This document shows, one piece after another, positions 7,537 to 16,852 of a DNA stretch of 64,000 nt. A model generated the notes under the pieces. The model did not search any database, was not told where the DNA came from, and saw only the letters and a list, made by a program, of their open reading frames with translations. Made by a program: the position numbers and the translations under genes. Source of the DNA: a virus. The stretch covers positions 36,330 to 100,329 of the IMG/VR virus record IMGVR_UViG_3300006028_000010; one strand, 5' to 3'. The first letter of the stretch is position 1, and each line of letters opens with the position of its first letter.

Positions 7537-9981
7537 TTAGACGTACGCGGCGGATGGGGCGGTGGGGGTGTCGGCGAGTGCTGCGGTGGCGCACCCGGTT
7601 GTTGATTCGGTGGTGGTGTTGGTGGCCGAGGCGGCGACGATTGTGACGCGGCCGTTGGTTGCGGTGGCTGCGCCGGCGAGGGCGGCGGTGATGCTGTGGT
7701 TCCCGACCAGTTCGGCGTTGGACACGCCGCTACTGGTGACGACCAGTTCCCCGTTGGTGGCGGAGCTGAGGATCGTGACCCGGCCGTTGATTCCAGCTGC
7801 GGTGACGCTGATGCCACCGGCGGTGGCCAGCGGGGGCCAGGCCGCGGGGTGGGAAACCACCGCGTGTCCGTGGGCGTTGTCGGCGCTGGCGGCGATGTCG
7901 TCGCTGACTGGCCGTGCTTGGGTGGTGAGCCAACGAATGGCGGTGTCGGTGGTGGTGGCAGCGTCTGCGGCGAGGGAGAGCAGGGGGGCGCGGTAATAGG
8001 CGCTGGACACAACGTCAGCGGCGACGGCTTGGTCGGTGCTGGTGTCACGAAGCAGGTCTTGTGTACGGGTCGTGGTGTCGTCGCCAGCCCCGGTGATGTC
8101 GGTGGCGGCGCGGTAGGTTACCCCGGACGCGGCACCGGCCGTGTCCGTTGCGGTGGCGGCGTCGCTGACCACCCGGCTGCTGACGGTGGCCGCGCTGGCG
8201 CTGTCCCCAGCGGGAGCGGTATCGCCGCTGGCTACCCGATTGCTGATGGTCGCGCTGGCGGCGCTGTCCAAAGCCGAAGCGGTGTCGTTGACCACCCGGC
8301 TGCTGACGGTGGTCGCGCTGGTGCTGCTTTCCCCAGAGGAAGCGGTATCGCTGATCGGGCGCCCGGCACCCGTAACGGGAGTAACAACATCGGCGGAGGT
8401 CGCGGTGTCGGCGCGGTCGCGTGCCGCAGTGTTTGACCGGGTTGCGGCGTCGCTGGTGACAGCGGCGTCACCAAGGGCGCGGTCTTGGAGACCGCTAGAT
8501 GATGAGGTGCTGACGAATTCCGTGGCGGGCGCGGTGCCCGATGTTTCGCGTAACACGATCAGGGCGCGACCGGCGCCGTCTGCGGCGGTGCCGCTGTCCG
8601 TGACAGCGCGGGTAACGGTCAGACCGCGGCTGGTGGCTTCTACGAATGCTGCTGTGGAATCGGCGGTGCTGCGGGCAAGGGACCGCGGGGAGCGGGTTGC
8701 GGTGTCAGCGGTATTCGCCGAGTCGGCGCAGCCGCGTACCCGGGTGGGGATACTGCGGGCGGCAACGTCGAGGAAAGCGGCTGCCGTGTCCGGGGTGGCG
8801 CGGGCCTCAGATAGCGGCGAGTGAACGGCGGTGTCCGCGGCAGCGGCGATGTCAGCGGCAACACGCGCCCGGACCGGGGCGCTACGCGCGGTCGTGTCAG
8901 CGCCCAACGCGCTCTCAACGGTGGCTCTGCCGAAAGCCTGGGTTGCGCGGCTTTCGGTGTCCGCGCCCGCAGCGGTGTTGTCCGTGGCCACGCGAACCAG
9001 GGCGAAGGCGCGGGACGAGGCGTCTGAGGCGGTCGCGGTGTCCAGCGACGCGATGCGGACTTTGGTGCCAGCGCTGCGGGTAACGCTATCGGTGGCCGTG
9101 GTGATGTCAGTGCTGACCCGCGCCCAGGTGGCGCCGCCGCGGGTGGCGCCGTCCGCGGCTGTCGCCGTGTCCGGGGCGGCGCGGGTACTAGATCGCGATG
9201 AGCGGGCCGCGGTGTCAGCGACGGCAGCGCTATCAGCAACGGAACGCGCCCAGCCCACGAGTGCGCGGCCAATCGCATCAACAACAGGTGCGCTGTCAAT
9301 ACCCAACCTGGGTAGAACCGGAGTTGCCCGGGTGGCGGTTTCCGTTGCTTGCGCGGTGTCCGCAATGACCGCTCGGATCAGGGCGAAGGCGCGGGCCACG
9401 GCGTCGGTGGTGGGCGCCTGATCTGAAGTAGTACGCGATTTGGCGGCGCCGCAGGTCACAGCGTCCGTGGCTGTCGCAGTGTCGGCGCGGGCACGGGTGA
9501 AACTCAGCGCCGAGCGGGCGGGGGCATCCGACGCGGCGGACGTGTCCCCAGCAGCCCCGGCTTTAACCGAAACCCGTGTCGCGGTGTCCGTTGCGGTGGC
9601 GGTGTCCGTCGTGACGCGGGTGAGGGTTGACGCTGCCCGGCTGGTGGCGTCAACAGCGCCGCCAATGTCCGTGGCGGCGCGGGAACCCGCAGCGCCCCGG
9701 GTTGCCGCGTCGGTGCCCGTCGTTGCGTCCGCGACGGTGCGGGTGACTTGAGTGGTTCTCCCCGCCGCGTCGGTAGCTGGCGCGTTTTCGCCGTCAGGGC
9801 GGGTTTTTAATCCTGCGACCCCGGTGACGGAATCCGTCGCTAGGGTCGTATCAACCACGGTCCGGGTTTTCGCGGCAAACCTTGACACGGAATCAGTCGC
9901 TGACGCCGTATCGGTTGCCGTCGCAGTAACAGTGCGCGCCGCTAGGGGAAGCCAGTGAGCGTGATAATGCTTGACCGCCAC
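7537..9981 (-). CDS. Giant Asp/Thr/Ala repeat tail protein 1
   Basis: About 814 residues from a GTG at 9981 with GGGGG 6-7 nt upstream (a TTG at 9987 is also open). Apart from an N-terminal stub containing HYHAHWLPL and a C-terminal 100 residues, it consists of about 33 degenerate copies of a 20-21-residue unit, pattern D-T-A-x-A-x-D-x3-R-x6-R-x3. The C-terminal part has two VTI(L/V) strands in similar contexts (NGRVTILSSATNGE and NGRVTIVAASATN). No signal peptide is present. Its place among tail genes suggests a fibre or spike shaft. The composition is low in aromatics and lacks Cys except in isolated cases. A second protein of the same design is encoded at 13862-16852. Confidence 0.8.
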   Translation of the reverse strand: MAVKHYHAHWLPLAARTVTATATDTASATDSVSRFAAKTRTVVDTTLATDSVTGVAGLKTRPDGENAPATDAAGRTTQVTRTVADATTGTDAATRGAAGSRAATDIGGAVDATSRAASTLTRVTTDTATATDTATRVSVKAGAAGDTSAASDAPARSALSFTRARADTATATDAVTCGAAKSRTTSDQAPTTDAVARAFALIRAVIADTAQATETATRATPVLPRLGIDSAPVVDAIGRALVGWARSVADSAAVADTAARSSRSSTRAAPDTATAADGATRGGATWARVSTDITTATDSVTRSAGTKVRIASLDTATASDASSRAFALVRVATDNTAAGADTESRATQAFGRATVESALGADTTARSAPVRARVAADIAAAADTAVHSPLSEARATPDTAAAFLDVAARSIPTRVRGCADSANTADTATRSPRSLARSTADSTAAFVEATSRGLTVTRAVTDSGTAADGAGRALIVLRETSGTAPATEFVSTSSSSGLQDRALGDAAVTSDAATRSNTAARDRADTATSADVVTPVTGAGRPISDTASSGESSTSATTVSSRVVNDTASALDSAASATISNRVASGDTAPAGDSASAATVSSRVVSDAATATDTAGAASGVTYRAATDITGAGDDTTTRTQDLLRDTSTDQAVAADVVSSAYYRAPLLSLAADAATTTDTAIRWLTTQARPVSDDIAASADNAHGHAVVSHPAAWPPLATAGGISVTAAGINGRVTILSSATNGELVVTSSGVSNAELVGNHSITAALAGAATATNGRVTIVAASATNTTTESTTGCATAALADTPTAPSAAYV
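7872..9930 (-). repeat. Degenerate 60-63-bp coding repeats, array 1
   Basis: The DNA of the repeat protein consists of 60-63-bp units, one per 20-21-residue repeat, with high GC and divergent copies. Strong compositional bias creates long open frames on the opposite strand, which I treat as shadows. Confidence 0.75.
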
Positions 9982-10002
9982 GGTCAACCCCCGGAGGTCA
10001 GG

Positions 10003-10659
10003 TCAGTCCAATGTGAGCACGCACCATGGGTACGCTCGCCCGGTGCCAGCGGTTTGTTTAAGGATGAACGTGGCCCCCTGGTTGGACGACACCGGAACGG
10101 TTTCGATGATGGGGACACCGAGCGTGTTAGCGAATGTCTGATAATACTGGTCCCGCAGGGTGCCGGCCGCCAGTACGGGTGTTTGTACATGCAATTCCAG
10201 AATATCCCCGGATGCCATCGCCGCGAGGTCAACACGCAGCACCCGCGTTTTGTTGGTGCTGGGCGCCGCCAATGTGTGCGAGGTGCCGATTACTGCGGTT
10301 TGGGTGCCAGATGATTCGACCGCCGGGACGAGGCCCGTAGTAAGTATCGTCCACGGATATGCTTTGGCTGCGCCCGCGGTTTGTTTAAGGGTGACCGTCA
10401 AACCCTGGTTAGCGGTAACCGGGATGGTTTCAACGATCGGAACACCGGGCGCGTGGAAATAAGTCTGATATAACTGATCGCCCACTGCGCCAGCGGCGAG
10501 TACCGCTGACTTGAGGCGAACCTCAATCGTGTCACCGGCCACCATCGCACCGCGATCAATCCGCAGCAACCGGCACTGACTAGTGCTCGGCGTCGCCAGC
10601 GTATGCTCAGTACCTATGACTGTTGTTTGGGTGCTCGATGACTCGACGGTAAGGGTCAT
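10003..10659 (-). CDS. Tail protein with two tandem copies of a beta domain
   Basis: 218 residues. The two halves (about 4-105 and 112-218) are clear duplicates: VESSSTQTTVIGTEHTLATP versus VESSGTQTAVIGTSHTLAAP, and GVPIVETIPVTANQG versus GVPIIETVPVSSNQG, both ending in a LKQTAG...AYPW motif. The domain is probably a beta-sandwich of virion proteins, function unknown. The ATG overlaps the preceding stop (TGATG). Confidence 0.8.
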   Translation of the reverse strand: MTLTVESSSTQTTVIGTEHTLATPSTSQCRLLRIDRGAMVAGDTIEVRLKSAVLAAGAVGDQLYQTYFHAPGVPIVETIPVTANQGLTVTLKQTAGAAKAYPWTILTTGLVPAVESSGTQTAVIGTSHTLAAPSTNKTRVLRVDLAAMASGDILELHVQTPVLAAGTLRDQYYQTFANTLGVPIIETVPVSSNQGATFILKQTAGTGRAYPWCVLTLD

Positions 10660-11483
10660 CAGCCGAATCCCGTCAGCGTGATGTTAGGCCGCGAGGCGGT
10701 GGAAATCGACGTGCACTGGTAACGCGCCGCGAGGCTAATGCCCGCAGGAATGTCCACGGGGAATAGCAGCGGTCTCCCGCAGTTGATCTCTTCATTCACG
10801 GACACAGAAAACGGCAGGTCCGGGATGATGACCCCGGGGGTGGCGCCCGTTCCAATGTCCAACAAGCCATCCCCCGCGGTCGCCGTCGTGGTGGGCGGTG
10901 AGCTGATGCCTACCAGCATCCAGCGAGCGGGGGCGGTGGTCGTGGCGATGGCTGTCCACGCCGATTTGGTGTTGATCGCGGTGGGTGCGGCGATCGCGGT
11001 TCCGGTGCTGGATGCGGTGACCGCCCCGTAGGTCACCGCCCGGTGCGCGGCCTCGATGCCCTGCCCCCCACCGAAAAGGCGGATGGCGAACGTGTTTGCT
11101 TTGCTGGCAACCGCGGAACGGACTCGCATTACCACGCGGCTACCGATAGGGATGTACAGCGGGAATGACCAGGATGCGAACGCTACCGATCCGCCGAACG
11201 CGATATCTTGGCTGATGGCGACCTCAGCTCCGGATGCTCCCCGACCTAGGTCTAGTAGTGCCTGAGTGTTGCTGGCCGCTACCGCCCATCCGGTTTTTCC
11301 CATAAACAGCTCGACACCGAAGACCGGAAACGTGACCCCCGCGTGCAGCTGTATCCAGTTTCCTACCGCGTTAACCGTGGCTGAGGCTGTCACAGTCGTC
11401 ATAAGCGAAGTGGTCGGGACGTGTCCGCCCATGCCGTTGCATCCCGCATCGGACACAAACCAGGGCACTAGCTCGACCCCCAC
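10659..11483 (-). CDS. Tail/fibre structural protein
   Basis: 274 residues, rich in Ala, Thr and beta strands, with Gly-containing turns; segments such as ARWMLVGISSPPTTTATAGDG and FPVDIPAGISLAARYQCTS resemble phage receptor-binding or host-interaction domains. It starts 16 nt inside the end of the upstream gene and its stop overlaps the next start, so the genes are coupled. I do not recognise the family. Confidence 0.7.
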   Translation of the reverse strand: MGVELVPWFVSDAGCNGMGGHVPTTSLMTTVTASATVNAVGNWIQLHAGVTFPVFGVELFMGKTGWAVAASNTQALLDLGRGASGAEVAISQDIAFGGSVAFASWSFPLYIPIGSRVVMRVRSAVASKANTFAIRLFGGGQGIEAAHRAVTYGAVTASSTGTAIAAPTAINTKSAWTAIATTTAPARWMLVGISSPPTTTATAGDGLLDIGTGATPGVIIPDLPFSVSVNEEINCGRPLLFPVDIPAGISLAARYQCTSISTASRPNITLTGFG

Positions 11484-11911
11484 CCGGCCTGCAAATCGAT
11501 GTCCTGAAAATCGAACCGGTAGCGGTACGGCCCGAGCATCTGCCCGATCCGAGCCTGCATCGCTTGACTATCGTTAGCGGAAAGTGAAGCCCATGCCGAG
11601 GTGAGTGTGGGGTCGGCAACCAGATCCACCACCCGGTCCACGAGAGTAGCGACAGGGGCGGCCACATAATTTCTCGCGGTGGTGTCCCAGATCAGTGAGG
11701 CGTCTGGTTCGTTACCTATTACTAAAACATCAGTACCGGACGGCAGAGGTAAATCCAGGGTGGTACCCAAAGAGAGCAGTTCACCCGTGGTCGTGTCATA
11801 GAGGGCGTACCAGAGGGTTTGCGGAACGGCAGTTATATTGTTGTAGGGGGTGATTTTTGCTTGGAGCGCGTAGCTGCGGCCTAAACGAGACAACTGAATC
11901 CCCCCCTGCAC
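11468..11911 (-). CDS. Phage structural protein
   Basis: 147 residues. The N-terminal part is beta-rich (LQAKITPYNNITAVPQTLWYALYD), the middle contains GTDVLVIGNEPDASLIWD, and the C-terminal part is helical (LSANDSQAMQARIGQMLGPYRYRFDFQDID). It lies between tail genes and overlaps the following gene by 16 nt. Function unknown. Confidence 0.65.
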   Translation of the reverse strand: MQGGIQLSRLGRSYALQAKITPYNNITAVPQTLWYALYDTTTGELLSLGTTLDLPLPSGTDVLVIGNEPDASLIWDTTARNYVAAPVATLVDRVVDLVADPTLTSAWASLSANDSQAMQARIGQMLGPYRYRFDFQDIDLQAGWGSS

Positions 11912-11950
11912 TGTTACTGTTGCGTGCGGTGGGCAACAGACCGTCCCCGA

Positions 11951-12451
11951 TCAACATTCTTGCCAGAGCACCCATGTGTAACAATTGACGGCGACTGGGG
12001 CGGTGACCCGCACCCTCAAGAACTTGCTGACCGGGACTTGTGGTTCGTTGTCCAGTGGCCACTGGTAGCTGTATTGGTTGGTGGGCGCGATGAATTGTAA
12101 ATCAAATTGCCGGGTGGCGGTGATGGTGCCTTCGGCGGTAGCGGTGTATCCGGTGGCTGTGGTGCCCAGTGTGACTAAAGATAGGGGAGCATTCGGGTCG
12201 TTGAACGCCTGCACCCCGGTGGAGGTGTGCGCGGTGACCGTGGCAGCCACGTCGGTTTGGAGTAGTTCACATCGGATGGGGGTAGCGGCGGCGCTGCCGT
12301 CGAAGCTGATGGACCATGCTTTGATGGTGAGCGGCCGGGTCGCTGGGGTGGCGATTTGCAGCATCGTTTTGATGGCGGAGCCGGTGGTGACCGGTGCGAA
12401 CGCGGCGGTCGTGGGCATGGGGCCATTGCCGGCCCAGTACAGATCAGGCAC
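11951..12451 (-). CDS. Virion protein, paralogue of the protein at 16935-17420
   Basis: 166 residues. The pattern TRPLTIKAWSISFDGSAAATPIRCELL, followed by a late FLRVRVTAPVAVNCYTWVLWQE, parallels the protein at 16935-17420 (MGLNELSVTFNGTSATAVPV and IGIQCVAPAIVACTACLAWTE). Both look like beta-sandwich virion decoration or fibre-associated proteins. It is part of the apparent duplication of the tail module. Confidence 0.7.
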   Translation of the reverse strand: MPDLYWAGNGPMPTTAAFAPVTTGSAIKTMLQIATPATRPLTIKAWSISFDGSAAATPIRCELLQTDVAATVTAHTSTGVQAFNDPNAPLSLVTLGTTATGYTATAEGTITATRQFDLQFIAPTNQYSYQWPLDNEPQVPVSKFLRVRVTAPVAVNCYTWVLWQEC

Positions 12452-12510
12452 CTTAGTCTACCCCATTACCGATAGTAAGATCGTCGGACGGCCTCTTGGG
12501 CAAAGAGTGT

Positions 12511-13062
12511 TCATTCGCCTGGGTCGAGGCCGGCGATCGCGCTGAACACATTCGTCGGGACAGTGGAATTAACGGTGAAATTGAGGTTGGTGTCCGTTTC
12601 CATCTTCTGCACCGTGCCGGTCGCGCCACCAACACCGTTACCAGGCCAAGGGATTGAGAACGTGGTGGTGCTCAACACCGTCACGACCCACGTACCGTTG
12701 GCGTTGGTGTTCACCGCGTGGTTGAGGACCTCCACCACATCACCGGAGGTGTATCCGTGTACTGGCGTGGTGATCACGATGGGGTTAGCGTTGGTCGATG
12801 ACGTGATCGCAATTGGGGCGAACCACGACAGCGATAGCCCAGGGTCGGAGGCCACCGCCGCCACAAACGACGGTAGATACGAGTCCGGGTTAACGAGGAT
12901 CCGGTTAGCTAGTCGTCGACGCTTCCACCAAGCGTTGACGCTTAGTGTGCCTTGCGGTTCGGTGGATACGTTCATCGCGGCCTTGACCATCGCCGCTCGG
13001 ATCCGTGCCTGGAATGACGCGTCGTTCACGAGCTGCGCGCCTTGACCTAGCGTCAACGCCAT
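12511..13062 (-). CDS. Phage structural protein
   Basis: 183 residues. The N-terminal 80 residues are helical with a WWKRRR cluster; the C-terminal half contains an ITTPVHGYTSGDVVEV motif and a strand-rich ATFSI-like ending seen in tail proteins. It is the only gene here combining these parts. The role is inferred from its place in the tail cluster. Confidence 0.65.
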   Translation of the reverse strand: MALTLGQGAQLVNDASFQARIRAAMVKAAMNVSTEPQGTLSVNAWWKRRRLANRILVNPDSYLPSFVAAVASDPGLSLSWFAPIAITSSTNANPIVITTPVHGYTSGDVVEVLNHAVNTNANGTWVVTVLSTTTFSIPWPGNGVGGATGTVQKMETDTNLNFTVNSTVPTNVFSAIAGLDPGE

Positions 13063-13088
13063 CGAGAACTCTCCTCATGCGGGCTCGA

Positions 13089-13754
13089 TTACCAGTAATA
13101 GGACCGTCGCACAGCCTCCTGAACCAACACCCTCGGAGGAGGTGGCGGAGGTACAGGCGGAACAGCGAACGTCACCGCGAACCAAGTGCCAGACCCCCCA
13201 CCGAACGCGCCGGGGTTTTCGCTTGCGGCGTTGAGCTGGCGCGTTCCTACAGCCACACTTAGACCAAGCCCGTTCAGGGGATTAACAAGCCCGGCATAGT
13301 TCGTTGGGAGAGTCGCGGCGGTTGACCCCGCATACGATTCAGCGGCTATCCATAACGTGTCGAGTTGGCCGTAGCTCGGCGTGTACGAGGGTGGGTCACC
13401 ACTACCTGTACCACTAGTCGCGAAAGTACCGATCTGTGGTGCAGTGACAGCCGATGCGGTAGTAATCCGGAGCATCACCCAAGCCCACGAAACGGTAGTA
13501 GCCGCAGTTAATGACGGTGGCGAATCACCAGTCTGATAATACCGGTACCCAGACTCCAACTTATTGGCGGTGCCACCGTTGTTGTTGAGCTGTGTCCAAC
13601 CGGTCCAGCCTGTCGTTTGCCCAGCAGAAGTACCCGCAGCGGCAATCAACAGCAACAAATCGCCTTGGGTTACACCTGTGGGAAAAGTTATAGTGGTTAT
13701 CGTTGCTGCGGTCGCTATACCGTTAGAGCTTGTGGCAACAGACGGAAACGCCAT
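13089..13754 (-). CDS. Tail protein, single-domain paralogue of 17437-18699
   Basis: 221 residues: one domain with FPTGVTQGDLLLLIAAAGTSAG, TGWTGWTQLNNNGG, YRYYQTGD, SWAWVMLRI, DPPSYTPSYGQLDTLWIAAES and a Pro-rich tail (PPPPPPRVLV). Residues match the second domain of the protein at 17437-18699 almost throughout, and the DNA is close to identical over long runs, so a recent duplication is likely. Probably a lectin-like or fibre domain; substrate unknown. Confidence 0.8.
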   Translation of the reverse strand: MAFPSVATSSNGIATAATITTITFPTGVTQGDLLLLIAAAGTSAGQTTGWTGWTQLNNNGGTANKLESGYRYYQTGDSPPSLTAATTVSWAWVMLRITTASAVTAPQIGTFATSGTGSGDPPSYTPSYGQLDTLWIAAESYAGSTAATLPTNYAGLVNPLNGLGLSVAVGTRQLNAASENPGAFGGGSGTWFAVTFAVPPVPPPPPPRVLVQEAVRRSYYW

Positions 13755-13820
13755 CTACATCACGCTTTGATTAAAGCTGGAAAAACCCATCGGTGATGAG
13801 GCGTCTTCAGGAATAGGCAT
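13755..13820 (-). CDS. 21-residue ORF with a very strong Shine-Dalgarno
   Basis: ATG at 13820 is preceded by AAAGGAGG 4 nt away and encodes 21 residues (opening MPIPEDASSPMGFSSFNQ), ending in TAG directly against the ATG at 13754. The spacing suggests a translated peptide that hands ribosomes to the next gene. It may be the remnant of the duplication joint. No homologue is recognised. Confidence 0.55.
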   Translation of the reverse strand: MPIPEDASSPMGFSSFNQSVM

Positions 13821-13861
13821 GGGCCTCCTTTGGGTACCTCTGAAACGAGGGCGCCTCGCGT

Positions 13862-16852
13862 TTAGTGAGCAATAAATGCGGGTGGGGTTAGTGTGGCGGT
13901 GGGTGCTCTGAGTGTCGCGAATTGTGGTCGGCTGGTGGCGTTGGGGATGAGCGCGGCGCTGGTGGCGTGTGGTGGCCACGGCGCGGGGTACAGCCAACGG
14001 GTGGTGTCCGCTGCGGCGGCGGTGTCCGCGGTGGTGGCGGTGATCAGGACCTGGGTGATCGCGGTAGCGGCGTCGGTGGTGGGCGCGGGGTCGCCAAGGA
14101 GTCGGGTGATGCGACGGCCGGTGACGGTGGTGGTGTCGGTGACCGCCGCGGTGTCCGTAGCGGTTCGGGTCTTGACTGGCGCCCCGACGGGGGTGTCGGC
14201 TGCGGGTGCGGTGTCCAGCGCCAGGGACCGGAGCTGGGTCAGCGCCTGGGTTTCCGCGTCTAGGGCGAGAGCTGTGCCGGTGACCGGTCGGGCTGTGCTA
14301 ACCCGGCGGGTCAACGCGTCGGCGGCGGGTGCGGTGTCGGTGGTCGCCCGGGGTTGGGCCGCTGCCCTAGTGACGACCCCGGTTGCTGGTGCGGTGTCGG
14401 TGGGGGCGCTGGACTGGGTGCCCGCGGTTGCGGGCGTGTCCACCGCGGTCGCGGTGTCCCCTCGGTTGCGGGTCAGGGTCAGCCCGCCGCGGAGTGCGGC
14501 GTCCGCGGCGGGCGCTGTGTCGGTCGTGACCGCAGACGCGCCCCGAACTGGGGTGGTCGTGTCGTTGACGGTGGCGGCGTCGGTTGCGGTGCGGGTGAAT
14601 AGCTGAGCTGTTCGGGTGGTGAGGGCGGTGGCGGTGGCGGGGTCTGGGGTGCTGCGGACGCTGGTCGTGGCCCGGGTGGTGGTGTCGGTCCCGGCGGCAG
14701 CGTCGGTTGCGGCGCTGATCCGCGTCGTGGCTCGGGTGGCGGCGTCGCCGGCAGTAGCGGTGTCCGCGGTGGCCCGGGGCGTGGTGGCCAGGACCCGGGT
14801 GGTGGTGTCCGCTGCGGTCGCCGTATCGGTGGGCGCGGCACTCGCGACGTGACCTGAAGAAGCAGCGTCCCCCGCCGTCGCGACGTCGCCCGTGCTGCGC
14901 CCTAGGGCCACCGTGGCGCGCTGGGTTACGTCGGCGGGTAGGGCAGTGTCGGTGGCTGCCCGCGTCGCAGTGCGGGCTCGCGTGGGCAGGTCAGTGACGG
15001 TGGTTGCGTCCGCCGCGGCCCGGGTCCGGGTGGTGCCACCACGGGTGGCGGTGTCCGATGCGGTGGCAGCGTCCGCGGTGCCCCTGGCCCCCGCACCCGC
15101 GGCCCGACTCGTGGCGTCGAATGCCCCCGCGGTGTTGTCGGTAACCAGTCGGGTCTCGATCGGCGAGCGGGTTGCGGCGTCGGTGGCGGGTGCGGGGTCG
15201 CCACCGATCCGCGTGGAGGTTCTACCCCGAACAGCTACGTCAACAGCGGAAGACGACGCGTCGGTAACCACCCGGAGCTGCGCCGACACCCGGCTACCCG
15301 CATCGGTAACCGGTGCGAGATCACCGACCGCGCGGGCGCGGACCGATATCGGGCCGGCCACGTCGGCGCTGTGCGCGGTGTCGCTGATCGGCCGTGCCGC
15401 GATACCAGTACGAGAAGCTGCATCAGCGGCCGGTGCGATGTCGGCAGCGGCGCGGGGGTTTGTTTCAGCACCCCGAATGGCGGTGTCAGTAGCGGGCGCG
15501 GTGTCCGCGGTGGCGGTGCGCGTGGCGTGCCCAACGCTCACCGCATCAGCTGCGGTCGCGGTGTCTGTGCCGCCGCGGCCCAACCCGAGAGCGCTCCGTC
15601 CGGTACTGTCCGACGCCGACGCAAGGTTGGTACCGGCGCGACTGAAGGCGCTAACACCGCGGGCGGACACCTCGCCGGCGTTGGCGGTGTCGCTGGCCGC
15701 ACCCGTAAGGCTTTGACCTGCGCGAACGGCCGCATCGGTCGCAGCAGCGGTGTCCGTAACGGCGCCGCGGGTGAGAACCAACCCGGCCCGGGTGACGGCA
15801 TCCGCCACCGGGGCGGAATCAACGAGGCCGCGGGTTTTCCCGCTCGCGTCGCGAACAACCGCATCGGCTGCTGCGCTGGTGTCAACTGTTGACCGCGCCA
15901 GTAACAGCGTCGCCCTGACCGGGGTGTCCGCGGCGGGTGCGGAATCCGCGGTGCTACGGGTGATGCTTTGCGCTGACCGCGCGACACCATCAGACGCGGA
16001 CGCTAGATCACCAACGGTTCGCGCTTTGGTTAACGCGCTGCCCGTGGCAACGTCGCTAGCCGAGCTCGTGTCACCTAATGCCCGGGCGAACAGCTGAGAT
16101 GGGCGGGTAACAATGTCCGCGGCGGGGCTAGCGTCCGCTCTAGCCCGAGCCGTGGTGATAGTTCGGGCGCAGCTATCACTAGCGCTGGCCGAGTCGCCCA
16201 GCGTGCGTGACCAAGCCGCTGCGCCACGAGAAGTGCTATCAGTGGCCGCTGCCGCGTCGGCGGCGCCGCGAATGAACACCTGGCCAGCGCGCGAGCTTAC
16301 GTCCGTGGCGGCAGCAGCGTCGGCGACGGCCCGGGAATGGGGCGCCGTCCGGCTGGTGCCATCGACCGCGGGGGACGTGTCGGTGGCACCACGAACCCAC
16401 GCCGACCCGGATTTGGCCGCCGCGTCCGCGGCTGACGAGGTGTCCGTGGTGGCCCGCGACTGCACAGCAGCACGGGTCACGGAATCCGTGGCGCCGCCGC
16501 CGGAATCAGAAACAGCGCGTGTTTTCAGCGCCGCGCTGCTTACTGTCGCGTCCACTATGGGAGCCGTGTCCGCGGCGGCGCGGATCAGGGCTTGCGCGGT
16601 TTTCGACGAGGTGTCCGTGGCCGCAGCGGTGTCGGCGGCCACCCGGGTTTTGATTGCTGCGCTGGTGGTGACCGCATCGACCGCGCCCGCGGTGTCCACG
16701 GCGCCCCGGGTGGGGACAAAAGCGGCCCGAGGGGCCGCGTCAGTCGCCGCAGCGGTGTCCGCCGCAGCGCGCGTTAAAGCAGCCGACCCCGCCCCGGGAA
16801 TCGGCCGAATCCAGCGAACCCGATCGGGGAAACCGCGCCCAAGCCTGGCCAT
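13862..16852 (-). CDS. Giant Asp/Thr/Ala repeat tail protein 2
   Basis: 996 residues. After about 25 residues (MARLGRGFPDRVRWIRPI) almost the whole protein is a run of some 45 degenerate 20-21-residue repeats of the form D-T-A-x-A-x-D-x3-R-x6-R-x3, as in the protein at 7537-9981. It ends with a short Pro/Ala segment (WLYPAPWPP) that resembles the end of the repeat block of protein 1 (SHPAAWPPL). No membrane span or signal is seen. It lies between fibre-type genes and should be virion-associated. Extended coiled or solenoid structure and glycosylation of its Ser/Thr are both conceivable. Confidence 0.8.
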   Translation of the reverse strand: MARLGRGFPDRVRWIRPIPGAGSAALTRAAADTAAATDAAPRAAFVPTRGAVDTAGAVDAVTTSAAIKTRVAADTAAATDTSSKTAQALIRAAADTAPIVDATVSSAALKTRAVSDSGGGATDSVTRAAVQSRATTDTSSAADAAAKSGSAWVRGATDTSPAVDGTSRTAPHSRAVADAAAATDVSSRAGQVFIRGAADAAAATDSTSRGAAAWSRTLGDSASASDSCARTITTARARADASPAADIVTRPSQLFARALGDTSSASDVATGSALTKARTVGDLASASDGVARSAQSITRSTADSAPAADTPVRATLLLARSTVDTSAAADAVVRDASGKTRGLVDSAPVADAVTRAGLVLTRGAVTDTAAATDAAVRAGQSLTGAASDTANAGEVSARGVSAFSRAGTNLASASDSTGRSALGLGRGGTDTATAADAVSVGHATRTATADTAPATDTAIRGAETNPRAAADIAPAADAASRTGIAARPISDTAHSADVAGPISVRARAVGDLAPVTDAGSRVSAQLRVVTDASSSAVDVAVRGRTSTRIGGDPAPATDAATRSPIETRLVTDNTAGAFDATSRAAGAGARGTADAATASDTATRGGTTRTRAAADATTVTDLPTRARTATRAATDTALPADVTQRATVALGRSTGDVATAGDAASSGHVASAAPTDTATAADTTTRVLATTPRATADTATAGDAATRATTRISAATDAAAGTDTTTRATTSVRSTPDPATATALTTRTAQLFTRTATDAATVNDTTTPVRGASAVTTDTAPAADAALRGGLTLTRNRGDTATAVDTPATAGTQSSAPTDTAPATGVVTRAAAQPRATTDTAPAADALTRRVSTARPVTGTALALDAETQALTQLRSLALDTAPAADTPVGAPVKTRTATDTAAVTDTTTVTGRRITRLLGDPAPTTDAATAITQVLITATTADTAAAADTTRWLYPAPWPPHATSAALIPNATSRPQFATLRAPTATLTPPAFIAH
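13990..16770 (-). repeat. Degenerate 60-63-bp coding repeats, array 2
   Basis: Repeat units of 60-63 bp encode the tandem D-T-A-x-A-x-D blocks. Copies differ in the six residues after the Arg, while the D, A and R positions are kept, so selection seems to act on the protein pattern. Confidence 0.75.

Noticed and set aside
6146-7594. A 482-codon endolysin
   Set aside because: The first 230 codons overlap holin and structural genes and are Arg/His/Pro-rich; GTG at 6901 overlapping the holin stop is the likely start.
8141-9958. Long plus-strand open frames (100-246 codons) across the repeat genes
   Set aside because: They mirror the minus-strand repeat arrays, have Ala/Val/Arg bias and no Shine-Dalgarno; the minus-strand genes fit the tail operon.
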